Positions 32,452-40,540 of a stretch of 64,000 nt of DNA are shown piece by piece. The stretch comes from DASXHD01 sp036488725 (GTDB taxonomy: Bacteria; Myxococcota_A; Polyangia; Polyangiales; Polyangiaceae), in the NCBI GenBank assembly GCA_036488725.1, contig DASXHD010000075.1, positions 147,524 to 211,523 of the forward strand, in the 5' to 3' direction. Every line of letters starts with the position of its first letter. The stretch's first letter is position 1. The position numbers and the translations under genes were made by a program. Under the pieces are notes generated by a model. The model saw nothing but the letters and a program-made list of their open reading frames with translations, had not been told where the DNA came from and searched no databases.

Positions 32452-34686
32452 TTGCTCCTCGCCGACATCGCGCTCCCCATCCCCCTCGGCCGCGCGCTCA
32501 CCTACGCCGTCCCCGCCGCCCACGCCGCCCGCGTCGTCCCCGGCGCACGCGTGCTCGTCCCGCTCGGCGCGCGACGCGTCGTCGGCGTCGTTCTCGACAA
32601 ACGGGAAGGCGAGCCGCCCGAAAAAGTTCGCGATGTTCTTCGCGCGCCGGACGAAGCGCCCGCCGTTCCCGCCGAGCTGCTCGATCTGTTGCGCGAGCTC
32701 GCGTCCTATTATCTCGCGCCGATCGGCGATGTGCTTCGCCTCGCGCTGCCGCCGCTCGAACGCGAGCTCGCGAAAGATCTCGCGCAGCCGACGCTCTTCG
32801 ACGAAGCGCGCGGCGTCGGCGCACGCAAAGTGCAGTGGGTCGAAGCGGGCGAGGGGAGCGCGCCGGAAAAAATGAGCGCGGCCGCGTCGGCGCTCCTCGC
32901 GCGCGTGCGCGCGTCGGGCTCGGTGCCGCTCGCCAAGCTCGCCGCGCAGTGGCCGAGCGCGCGCACCATCGTGAAGCGTCTCGCCGAAGCGAGCGCCCTT
33001 CGAGTCGTCGACCGCGCCGCTCCCGAGCGCGCGTATTTTCGCGACGAAGCCGAGCGCGACGCGCCGCCGGAGCTCACGCAGCCGCAGCGCGACGCAGTCG
33101 ACGCGATCGTTGCCGCGCTCGATGCGCAAGCGCCGAAGACATTTCTTCTTCACGGCGTCACCGGCTCGGGCAAGACCGAGGTCTACCTCCACGCGATCGA
33201 TCGCGCGCGCGCGCAAGGACGCGGCGTCGTCGTCCTCGTGCCCGAAATCGCGCTCACGCCGCAGCTCGTCGGGCGTTATCGCGCGCGGTTCGGCGACGAC
33301 GTCGCCGTCCTTCATTCGCACCTGACGCCGAAAGAACGCCACGGCATGTGGCACAAGCTCCGGTCGGGCAAGCTCACGGTCGCGATCGGGGCGCGGAGCG
33401 CGCTCTTCGCGCCGGTCGCCTCGCTTGGTCTCGTCATCGTCGACGAGGAGCACGACTCGTCGTTCAAACAAGAAGAGGGCGTGCGCTATCACGCGCGCGA
33501 CATGGCGATCCTCCGGGCGCACCGCGCGCGCGGCGTCTGCGTGCTCGGAAGCGCGACGCCCTCGCTCGAGAGCGAGCACCTCGCGCGGAGCGGCCGCGCC
33601 GAAAAATTGCGGCTCCCCGCGCGCGCCCGCGCGCAAGCGATGCCCCAGGTGCGGACGATCGATTTGCGAAGCACCGGCCCCGGTCCGACCGGCGACAAGC
33701 GCATCAGCCTGCCGCTCCATCGCGCGCTCGAGGAGACGCTCGCGCGCGGCGAGCAAGCGATCCTCTTTTTGAACCGCCGCGGTTTTTCGCCGGCGGTGCG
33801 GTGCGAGTCGTGCGGCAAGCTCGAGAGCTGTCCGCAATGCAGCGTCGCGCTGACGTTTCACAAAGCGCGCGGCGGTATTTTGAGATGCCACTACTGCGAG
33901 CACGAAGCGTTCTTGCCTGCGAAGTGCGGCGCGTGCGGCGCGCCGGCGCTCGCGCTCGAAGGGCTCGGCACGGAGAAGCTCGAGGAGACGCTCCAAACGG
34001 CGTTCCCCGCCGCGCGCATCGCGCGCCTCGATCGCGACGTCGCGACCGGAAGAGCGATCGAAAAAATTCTCGACCGCGTCCGCGCGCGCGAGGTCGACAT
34101 TCTCGTCGGCACGCAGATGGTCACCAAAGGCCACGACCTGCCACACGTCACGCTGGTCGGCGTCGTCAACGCCGACGCGGCGCTGTCGCTTCCGGATTTT
34201 CGCGCGACCGAGCGCGCGTTCCAGCTTCTCGTTCAAGTCGCGGGCCGCGCGGGCCGCGGCGACACGGCCGGTCGCGTGCTCGTGCAGACGTACGATCCCG
34301 AGCACCCCGCGATTACGTACGCGCTTCGCCACGACGTCGACGGATTTCTCGAGCACGAGCTCGGCGATCGTCGGCAGCTCGGGTATCCGCCGCTCTCGCG
34401 CGTGGTGCTCGTTCGCGTCGACGGCGCCGACGAAACGCGCACGCGCGAAACGACGCGCGTCCTCGCCGACCACGCGCGAAGCATCGCCGAGCGCGGCGTG
34501 CTCGTCCTCGGCCCCGCGCCTGCACCGCTCGCGCGTCTGCGGGGACGATGGCGATTTCGCATCATGATGCGCTCGGATGATCGCGCAGCGCTCAGGCGCG
34601 CGGCGATCGCGGTGTCCCGGAGGGCGCAGCAAGAGGGACGCGCGGTGCGCATCGGCATCGACGTGGACCCGGTGCAGCTTTTGTAG
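32452..34686 (+). CDS. priA: Primosomal replication restart helicase PriA
   Basis: 744 residues. N-terminal 3'-DNA-binding/winged region (about 1-200), helicase core with Walker A GVTGSGKTE (about 235-243) and DEEH Walker B (about 330), and the PriA-specific zinc module with repeated CxxC pairs (CESCGKLESCPQC, CHYC, CGAC; about 452-500) inserted between the two helicase lobes. PriA reloads the replisome at stalled forks. The proposed start is TTG, 4 bases after the kinase stop, suggesting coupled translation. Confidence 0.94.
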   Translation: MLLADIALPIPLGRALTYAVPAAHAARVVPGARVLVPLGARRVVGVVLDKREGEPPEKVRDVLRAPDEAPAVPAELLDLLRELASYYLAPIGDVLRLALPPLERELAKDLAQPTLFDEARGVGARKVQWVEAGEGSAPEKMSAAASALLARVRASGSVPLAKLAAQWPSARTIVKRLAEASALRVVDRAAPERAYFRDEAERDAPPELTQPQRDAVDAIVAALDAQAPKTFLLHGVTGSGKTEVYLHAIDRARAQGRGVVVLVPEIALTPQLVGRYRARFGDDVAVLHSHLTPKERHGMWHKLRSGKLTVAIGARSALFAPVASLGLVIVDEEHDSSFKQEEGVRYHARDMAILRAHRARGVCVLGSATPSLESEHLARSGRAEKLRLPARARAQAMPQVRTIDLRSTGPGPTGDKRISLPLHRALEETLARGEQAILFLNRRGFSPAVRCESCGKLESCPQCSVALTFHKARGGILRCHYCEHEAFLPAKCGACGAPALALEGLGTEKLEETLQTAFPAARIARLDRDVATGRAIEKILDRVRAREVDILVGTQMVTKGHDLPHVTLVGVVNADAALSLPDFRATERAFQLLVQVAGRAGRGDTAGRVLVQTYDPEHPAITYALRHDVDGFLEHELGDRRQLGYPPLSRVVLVRVDGADETRTRETTRVLADHARSIAERGVLVLGPAPAPLARLRGRWRFRIMMRSDDRAALRRAAIAVSRRAQQEGRAVRIGIDVDPVQLL

Positions 34687-34839
34687 CTCCCCAGCGCCGT
34701 GCTCGGCCGGCGCCGCATCGTTCGCGCGGAGCCCGAGCGCCGGCCTGCGCGTAGCGCTCGTGCGCCGGCAGACGGCTTCGCTCGGGAATGCTCCTTCGCG
34801 TTGGCGACGCGCGAGCCGGCTTCTGCTAACTCCCCGCGC

Positions 34840-35457
34840 ATGCGTCGAGCGCTCAGGGCCATCGCGGTTTCATTTTGCGCGCTCGCGTGCAAGTCGCACG
34901 GGCCGGCGCCGTTCCCGCGCGAGGTCGCCGGCTTTCGCTTCGGGATTTCGCCCGAAGCGTTTCAGACGGACTGCGCGCGGCTCGGTCGACCGAGCCACGT
35001 GGACATGCAGAGTCGCGGGCTGCGCGTGATCGAGTGTAACGGAGTCGAGGTCCAGCCTGGTTGGCGCTGGTCGGTCTTCGCGGGCTTTTGCGAGAGCGGC
35101 ACCTCGCTCTGCGAGATTTCGTACACGGCGACGAGCGAGCTCAGCGTGCGCAATTTCGAAACGCTCGAGGGTCGCTTCACGCACGACTACGGCGCCCCCG
35201 CGAAGCGCAAGAGCGACTTCGGCGCGCGCCCGACCGAAGAACAATGCGCGAAACGCCGCGGCACGGCCGGCACCGTGTGGGTGTGGAGCGACGCAGGCGT
35301 CGCCTCGGGATCGGTGGTCGTGCTCCTCGACTGCAGACCGAAATCGCCGGCGGCCTCGGTGTTGGTGACCGAAGCGCGCGCGCGTGTCATCAAGCGCGAG
35401 TACGCGAAGGCCCATCCGGAAGAAACGCGCGACGCCGGAGAGCCGCCCGCCGAGTGA
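34840..35457 (+). CDS. Lipoprotein of unknown function
   Basis: 205 residues. Short signal with CALACK lipobox, then an alpha/beta domain (VAGFRFGISPEAFQTDCARLGRP ... VIECNGVEVQPGWRWSVFAGFCE) with several cysteines. The opening FRFGxSxxxFxxxC pattern resembles small secreted proteins with a duplicated substrate-binding-like motif, but I cannot assign a family. The 153 bases after priA contain no recognisable feature beyond a TAACTC near-match to the -10 rule, 7 bases before ATG. Confidence 0.72.
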   Translation: MRRALRAIAVSFCALACKSHGPAPFPREVAGFRFGISPEAFQTDCARLGRPSHVDMQSRGLRVIECNGVEVQPGWRWSVFAGFCESGTSLCEISYTATSELSVRNFETLEGRFTHDYGAPAKRKSDFGARPTEEQCAKRRGTAGTVWVWSDAGVASGSVVVLLDCRPKSPAASVLVTEARARVIKREYAKAHPEETRDAGEPPAE

Positions 35458-35599
35458 CCTTGAGCAGTTCGTCGAGCCGCGCGTACGCACGGGGACCTGC
35501 CGACTTCGCACTGCGCGCGCCGCGCGCGGCGATCGCCCGAGAAGCGCGAGCACGTGCGGACGAATTGCTCATGGCCCGCAGCTTGCTCTCGGCGCCGGC

Positions 35600-36061
35600 A
35601 TGAAAAACTTCGTCGTCGCGTGCGCGCTCGGAGCGCTTCTCTTTGCTGGGTCGGCGCGCGCCGACGACACGCTCGCGCCCCCGCCGGTCGTGAAGACGCA
35701 TCCGCGGACCGGTCTCGTCGCCGGCGGCGCGAGCCTCTTCGCCACCACGTACCTCGCGAGCGTTTTCGGCGCAGTCGGCGCCGACCCTGGGTCGCCGTAC
35801 GAAGCGCTCTACGCTCCGATCGTCGGACCCTTCTACGTCGCGGGCCACACGTTCGCCACCACGTCGAGCAGCGACTTCGCGGGCGGGCTTCTCGAGGACA
35901 CCGTCGGCGTCTTGTTTCTGATCGACGGCCTCGCTCAGCTCGGCGGCGCGGCGATGATGATCGCCGGGTTCGCGCTCCCGCGAAAAATCGAGCCGGCCGT
36001 CCGTGTCTCGCCGCTCGTCGGCCGAGGCATGACCGGGCTCGGTTTGACCGGCGCGTTCTGA
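35600..36061 (+). CDS. Small exported multi-helix membrane protein
   Basis: 153 residues. A signal peptide (AGSARA) precedes about three hydrophobic segments (ASLFATTYLASVFGAVGA; DTVGVLFLIDGLAQLGGAAMMIAGFAL; and a C-terminal Gly-rich stretch). Proteins of this size and pattern recur in myxobacteria with no assigned role. The 142 bases upstream show no clear site. Confidence 0.68.
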   Translation: MKNFVVACALGALLFAGSARADDTLAPPPVVKTHPRTGLVAGGASLFATTYLASVFGAVGADPGSPYEALYAPIVGPFYVAGHTFATTSSSDFAGGLLEDTVGVLFLIDGLAQLGGAAMMIAGFALPRKIEPAVRVSPLVGRGMTGLGLTGAF

Positions 36062-36153
36062 GGCGAAGCGTCGGCCTGACACCCGTGTCGCGGCGCGGCC
36101 CGATCGAGATCCACAATCGCGCTGAATTCGGCCAAAAATAGGGCATTTCGCGC

Positions 36154-36169
36154 GGGCACGGCCGTTGCT
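36154..36169 (+). promoter_or_regulatory. Sigma54-like -24/-12 promoter
   Basis: The 16-mer GGGCACGGCCGTTGCT has GG and GC separated by exactly 10 bases and matches TGGCACGRNNNTTGCW at every fixed position except the first. Transcription would begin near 36180, two bases before ATG 36182. A GGGAG Shine-Dalgarno-like sequence at 36173-36177 would then be left out of the mRNA, so only one of the two signals is likely to be used. Confidence 0.4.
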
Positions 36170-36181
36170 CGAGGGAGAGTC

Positions 36182-36709
36182 ATGAAGACGCTCGGCTGGG
36201 TCGCTCTCTTGGTTTCGTCGGTTGCTTTCGTCACCGGTTGCGGATGCGACCCGGGCAACAACAGCGCGCGCGCGCCGATCGACTTCACGCCGTCGACCAC
36301 CACCGCGACGCGCGCGCCTGCGACGTGCGGCGTCGTCGACCCGACGTTCAACGCGCGCGACACGTTCACGCTCGACCTCCAGTCCGACGCCGGCACCGAC
36401 GTCTCGCTGACCGTCGCGGCGAGCACCGACGAGAACGTCGCCATCCCGCTCCTCGTCGGCTTGGCCGACGGCGCGTCGACCACCGCCAGCTCGACCGACG
36501 GCGCGATGAGCTTCTCTTTCACGAGCGGCTCGGACGCGGCGTCGATCGACGGCTCGCCGCTCGACTCGGTCGTCGTCACGCTGACCGCGCTTCCGACGGC
36601 CGACGGCCAGCCGCTCAGCGCCGAGCTCCGCCTCACGTTCGAAGACGGCCGCGTGCTCGACCAAGTCTACAGCGCGCCGCTCTCGACCGTGTCGTATCCT
36701 TGCAAGTGA
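36182..36709 (+). CDS. Lipoprotein, beta-rich, unknown function
   Basis: 175 residues. Signal peptide VTGCGC, then a Thr/Ser/Asp/Ala-rich beta-strand sequence with no family I recognise. The regular alternation and two cysteines (one near 48, one at the C-terminus) suggest a single disulfide-bonded beta-sandwich. It is preceded by either GGGAG at 36173 or a sigma54-like promoter. The stop overlaps the next ATG (TGATG). Confidence 0.7.
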   Translation: MKTLGWVALLVSSVAFVTGCGCDPGNNSARAPIDFTPSTTTATRAPATCGVVDPTFNARDTFTLDLQSDAGTDVSLTVAASTDENVAIPLLVGLADGASTTASSTDGAMSFSFTSGSDAASIDGSPLDSVVVTLTALPTADGQPLSAELRLTFEDGRVLDQVYSAPLSTVSYPCK

Positions 36710-37131
36710 TGCTTCGCGCGGTGTTCGTCGTCGCCGCCGCCGCGCTCGTCGCGTGTGGGCCCGACGATCCGAACAAGGGGCAGGAGGTCGTGCTCCTTCC
36801 GTTTCCCGACGACGGCGGCGCGGTCACGTGGGACGGATGGGCGGGCGCGTTCGTTCGCGATTACTGCGTCGAGTGCCACCAGCCGAGCGCGCCGTGCGGC
36901 GGAAACGGCTGCCACGCGCCCGGCGATCCGGCGCTCTGGGATTTTCACGACAAGTCCACGTTTGTCGAGCGCGCGCCGATCATCCGCTGCGGCATCGCGA
37001 CGACGCAAGACCCGAGCTGGAGCTGCGGCAGCACGAAGCCGAAGCAATTCCCGGTCGTCGGCGACAATCCGCTCCCGGTCGACGAGCAGCGCGCCATCAT
37101 GGTGGATTGGATCGACGCCGGGTGCCCGTGA
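36709..37131 (+). CDS. Lipoprotein with CxxCH haem-type motif
   Basis: 140 residues. Lipobox VACG. A CVECH motif near residue 50 (DYCVECHQPS) is the canonical c-type haem attachment site, and GNGCHAPGDPALWDFHD follows. Similar small CxxCH lipoproteins of myxobacteria and planctomycetes are annotated as cytochrome-c-like. A possible distal Met ligand is in AIMVDWIDAGCP, the usual end of such modules. Translationally coupled to the previous lipoprotein. Electron-transfer role is inferred. Confidence 0.75.
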   Translation: MLRAVFVVAAAALVACGPDDPNKGQEVVLLPFPDDGGAVTWDGWAGAFVRDYCVECHQPSAPCGGNGCHAPGDPALWDFHDKSTFVERAPIIRCGIATTQDPSWSCGSTKPKQFPVVGDNPLPVDEQRAIMVDWIDAGCP

Positions 37132-37135
37132 GATC

Positions 37136-37141
37136 TACCAT
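37136..37141 (+). promoter_or_regulatory. -10-like TACCAT before 37150
   Basis: TACCAT lies 8 bases before ATG 37150. Confidence 0.45.
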
Positions 37142-37149
37142 CGCCCTTC

Positions 37150-37785
37150 ATGTCCAAGCTCTTCTGGGTCACGATCGCGATGGTTGTAGGATGCAAAGAA
37201 CCTCCGGCTGCCGTCGACGCCGCGGCTGCGGCCTCCGCGACGCCGTCCGCCGAGCCGTCGGCTAGCGTCGCGGCCGCGCCGAGCGCGAGCGCCGCGCCCG
37301 AAGAGCATCACGATTGTCCGGCGGGCTCGACCGGCGTCGGCAGCTTCAGTCACCCGTGCGAAGCGAAAGGCAACGCGCGCATGGTCACGCTCGCGTGGAA
37401 CGGCAAGAGCGACGACAAAGGCTCGCCGTGGTTCAACGTCACGAGCAAATCGTCCAAGACGCTCCTCTACGGTCGTCTCGCCGTTTTCTTCTACGACAAG
37501 TCCGGCAAGCTCATCGACGTGAAAGAAACGGTCGAAGGCTCGGACAAAACGCACCCGTATCACAACTGCGCGGGCAACGTGTTCGCCGGCGGGCTGAATC
37601 CATCGGAGAAAGCGAAGTACACGTTCTCGTGCATGAAGAAATCCGACGTGCCCGACGGCGCGACGACGATCGAAGCCGAGGCGATCATGGTCGGCTTTCC
37701 GGATGCCGCGCTGAAGAAGAACGAGTTTTACTGGAAGAACGCCGACCTCGCGCCCGACACGCGACCGAAGGGCGGCATCAAGTAA
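37150..37785 (+). CDS. Lipoprotein of unknown function
   Basis: 211 residues. Signal MVVGCK, a 30-residue Ala/Ser/Pro linker, then a beta-rich domain (VTLAWNGKSDDKGSPWFNVTSKSSKTLLYGRLAVFFYDKSGK) resembling FxLYD-type extracellular beta-sandwiches in its strand pattern. Three cysteines follow the linker. No catalytic motif is visible. It ends immediately before the convergent envC-like gene. Confidence 0.72.
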   Translation: MSKLFWVTIAMVVGCKEPPAAVDAAAAASATPSAEPSASVAAAPSASAAPEEHHDCPAGSTGVGSFSHPCEAKGNARMVTLAWNGKSDDKGSPWFNVTSKSSKTLLYGRLAVFFYDKSGKLIDVKETVEGSDKTHPYHNCAGNVFAGGLNPSEKAKYTFSCMKKSDVPDGATTIEAEAIMVGFPDAALKKNEFYWKNADLAPDTRPKGGIK

Positions 37786-38760
37786 TCAAAGTCCGAGCCA
37801 CGCGTTCGGCGAGATCGTTTGGCTGCCGCGGCGGACCTCGAAGTACATCATGCCGCCCGCCTCGCTCTCGCCGACCGTGCCGATGCGCTCGCCGGCGGCC
37901 ACGTCGTCGCCGATCTTCACGTCGATCGATCCGAGGTTTCCGCTCACCGAATAGTAATGGTCGCCGTGATCGACGATCACGAGGCGACCGTATGCGCCGT
38001 AGCGATCGGCGAACGCGATCTTGCCGGCGTAGACCGCGCGTACGACCGAGCCGATGGGCGCGAGAACCTCGACGCCGGGGCCGTCGGTTCCCTCGGGGTG
38101 CGTGCTCCGCACGTCGGCTCGTCCGGCGACGGGAAAGAGGAGCTTGCCGCGCGCCGACGCGAATCCGGCGCCGCCGCTCGAGTCGCGACCGACGATGACG
38201 TAATCGTCGCCGCCGGCGGAGCCGCCGTTGAACGCGCGCTCGAAGGCTTGTTGGCGACGTTGCTCTTCTTCCATCGCGAGGCGCGCCGCGTCCATCGCGG
38301 TGCGCTGCGACGAGAGCGATTCGCGATCGCGCGCGACGCGTTCGAGGGAGCGCGCGACGTCGGCGCCGTGCCCGCGCAGCTTCTGTTCTTCGCGCAGGTC
38401 CCGCTCGAGCGCGTGCCGCGCGTGCTCGACGTCCATCGCGTGCTGCATGAGCGCGTCGAACCCTCCGCCGATCGGCAAGAGCCCCGCGCGCGTGAGCTTG
38501 TAGAGCGCCCGCCCGCGCGCAATCGCGCGATCGTTCGCGACGTGGATCTTCGGTCCGAGACCCGCGAGCTCTTTTTTCGACTCTTGCTCTTCGGCGTCGA
38601 GATCCGCAATTTTTCGATCGAGCGCCGCGAGCGCGAGCGTGCTCTGCGACGGATCGGTCGCGTTCGCCTGCGCGACCATCGTCTGCGGCGGCGCGTGATG
38701 ACGCGCGCCGAGCGCGACGCTCGCGACCGTCAAGAGCGCGAGGACGAGCGGTCTCTTCAC
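37786..38760 (-). CDS. envC: EnvC-like coiled-coil protein with degenerate LytM domain
   Basis: 324 residues. Signal peptide, then about 150 residues of coiled coil (DRKIADLDAEEQESKKELAGL ... AMEEEQRRQQAFERAF), then a C-terminal M23/LytM fold. The catalytic HxGxD and HxH zinc ligands are not conserved (GPGVEVLAP and YSVSGNL stand in their places), as in E. coli EnvC, which activates amidases instead of cutting peptidoglycan. It overlaps ftsX by 4 bases (GTGA), completing an ftsE-ftsX-envC division module. Confidence 0.85.
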   Translation of the reverse strand: MKRPLVLALLTVASVALGARHHAPPQTMVAQANATDPSQSTLALAALDRKIADLDAEEQESKKELAGLGPKIHVANDRAIARGRALYKLTRAGLLPIGGGFDALMQHAMDVEHARHALERDLREEQKLRGHGADVARSLERVARDRESLSSQRTAMDAARLAMEEEQRRQQAFERAFNGGSAGGDDYVIVGRDSSGGAGFASARGKLLFPVAGRADVRSTHPEGTDGPGVEVLAPIGSVVRAVYAGKIAFADRYGAYGRLVIVDHGDHYYSVSGNLGSIDVKIGDDVAAGERIGTVGESEAGGMMYFEVRRGSQTISPNAWLGL

Positions 38761-39644
38761 ACCTGCACCAACCGGCGAAGCCCGAGCGACGCCGCGGCCG
38801 CGCCCAAAATCGCGCCGAGCGCGACCATCCCGAGCGCGAACTGCCACGGCAAGAACGATGGCTGAACGCCGAAGAGCGCCGCGAGCTCGCCGTCGACGCG
38901 CGAGTGAACGAGTAGAAACATCGCGCCCAAAATCGCGAGCGCACCGACCGCGCCGGCCGCGCCTTGCAGGCTGCCCTCCACGATGAACGGCGCCTTCACG
39001 AACCTGTCCGTCGCGCCGACGAGCCGCAGCACTTCGACCTCGGCGCGCCGCCGCTGAAGCGCGAAGCGCATCGTCGAGCCGACCACCGCGAGCACCGAGA
39101 GGAGCACGATGACCGCGAGCACCGCCGACGCCGCGACGCCCCCGCGAACGAGCCGCGCGAGCTTGTCGGTCCACGACTGATACGTCTCGACGTCGTCGAC
39201 CGCCGGGAGCTTTTGGAGCTTCGCGACGATTTCGGTGAGCGACTCGTCGGTCACGTCGCTCGCGACGTCGACCTCGATCGAAGCCGGAAAAGCCTCCGCC
39301 GGCAGCGCCGCGAGCGAGCCTTGCGGGTCTTCGTCTTTGCCGAACGTCTCGCGCGCTTGTCCGCTCGACACGTAACGCACGCCGTTGACTCCGGGAACTT
39401 TGGCGAGCGCGTCCTTGAGCTGCGCGACGTCCGCCGAGGTCGCGTCGTCCTTCAGATAAATCGAAGCGCGCCCCGCGTGCGACCATCGCTTCTCGACGGC
39501 CTGGAGGTTCGTGACGACGAGCAGCGACGTCGCGAGACACACGAACGCGACCGACAGCGAAAAAATGCTGAGCGCGTGAAGCCGCCATTCGCGGCGGAGC
39601 CCGCGCTTGGCGCGGCGAGTCGTTGCACTGGAGAGATCGAACAT
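38757..39644 (-). CDS. ftsX: Cell division ABC-type permease FtsX
   Basis: 295 residues with the FtsX layout: cytoplasmic start, first transmembrane helix (~22-45), periplasmic domain (~50-165; RASIYLKDDATSADVAQLKDAL, VSSGQARETF), then three helices (~170-190, 220-240, 265-285). FtsX passes ATP-driven conformational change from FtsE to periplasmic EnvC to activate peptidoglycan amidases at the septum. It lies 13 bases after ftsE and overlaps envC. Confidence 0.93.
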   Translation of the reverse strand: MFDLSSATTRRAKRGLRREWRLHALSIFSLSVAFVCLATSLLVVTNLQAVEKRWSHAGRASIYLKDDATSADVAQLKDALAKVPGVNGVRYVSSGQARETFGKDEDPQGSLAALPAEAFPASIEVDVASDVTDESLTEIVAKLQKLPAVDDVETYQSWTDKLARLVRGGVAASAVLAVIVLLSVLAVVGSTMRFALQRRRAEVEVLRLVGATDRFVKAPFIVEGSLQGAAGAVGALAILGAMFLLVHSRVDGELAALFGVQPSFLPWQFALGMVALGAILGAAAASLGLRRLVQV

Positions 39645-39657
39645 GTTGAAGGCCTCG

Positions 39658-40449
39658 CTAAACGGGAAGCTCGTTGTCGAAGTCGTCGTCCTCGGTCGCC
39701 ACGCCGGCGCGGACGTCCATCGCCTTGCCGTTGTCGAGCACGACGACCCGCCGCGGTCGCACCTCGAGCAGCGTACGATCGTGCGTCGCGAAGATGACCG
39801 TCGTCCCCGACTCGTGAATTTCCTCGAAGAGCCCGAGGATGTCGATCGCGAGCTGGGGGTCGAGGTTGCCCGTCGGCTCGTCGGCCAAGAGAAGCGCCGG
39901 CTCGCCGACGATGGCGCGCGCGATCGCGATGCGTTGCTGCTCGCCGCCGCTCAGCACGCCCGCCGGGTCGGAGCCGCGACCGTCGAGCCCGACGCGCTCG
40001 AGCGCTTCGCCCACGCGCGCGCGAATCAGCCGCTGCGGAAGCCCGAGCACTTCGAGCGTGATCGCGACGTTCTCGTACACCGACCACGAGTCGACGAGCT
40101 TGAAATCTTGAAACACGCACCCGATGTTGCGCCGCAAAAACGGGATCGAATCGGGCGTGAGGCGCGCGACGTCGCGGCCCATGAAGAGGATGCGACCTTC
40201 GTCGACCGTCTCGGCGCGGTAGAGCAATCGAAGCAGCGTCGACTTTCCCGCGCCGCTTGCGCCGGTGAAGAACACGAACTCGCCGCGCTCGATGACGAGG
40301 TTCATCCCGCGCAGGACGGGCGCGCCCGGCCGATACGATTTGTAGACGTCCTCGAACATGAGGATGGGGCGCTGGGCTGCGTCCGCGCCGAAGCGCGCGC
40401 CGGCGCGTAGCTTCGGTCGAAAGGGACGGCTGTCGTCTTCTCCGGGCAT
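39658..40449 (-). CDS. ftsE: Cell division ATP-binding protein FtsE
   Basis: 263-residue ABC ATPase: Walker A GASGAGKS, Q-loop VFQDF, signature LSGGEQQRIAIARA, Walker B LLLADEPTGNLD, and the switch His in ATHD. It is about 30 residues longer than E. coli FtsE at the N-terminus (a charged segment before MFEDVYKSY) and has a short acidic C-terminal tail. A start at the internal MFED Met would give the usual length. Partner of FtsX downstream. Confidence 0.93.
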   Translation of the reverse strand: MPGEDDSRPFRPKLRAGARFGADAAQRPILMFEDVYKSYRPGAPVLRGMNLVIERGEFVFFTGASGAGKSTLLRLLYRAETVDEGRILFMGRDVARLTPDSIPFLRRNIGCVFQDFKLVDSWSVYENVAITLEVLGLPQRLIRARVGEALERVGLDGRGSDPAGVLSGGEQQRIAIARAIVGEPALLLADEPTGNLDPQLAIDILGLFEEIHESGTTVIFATHDRTLLEVRPRRVVVLDNGKAMDVRAGVATEDDDFDNELPV

Positions 40450-40540
40450 GATGACACCGGCTAGCAGACGGTCTCGCGGCCGGCCAAGTTTCCGCCCCGG
40501 TCGAGCTAGAACTTTCTTTGGTCGAGCTCGTAGGAGGACC

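Noticed and set aside
32431..34632. 733-codon minus-strand frame opposite priA
   Set aside because: No domain and Arg-rich; PriA has Walker, DEEH and zinc motifs.
34687..34839. Possible small RNA or terminator in the gap after priA
   Set aside because: Only weak GC-rich self-complementarity and no T-run; nothing distinct enough to annotate.
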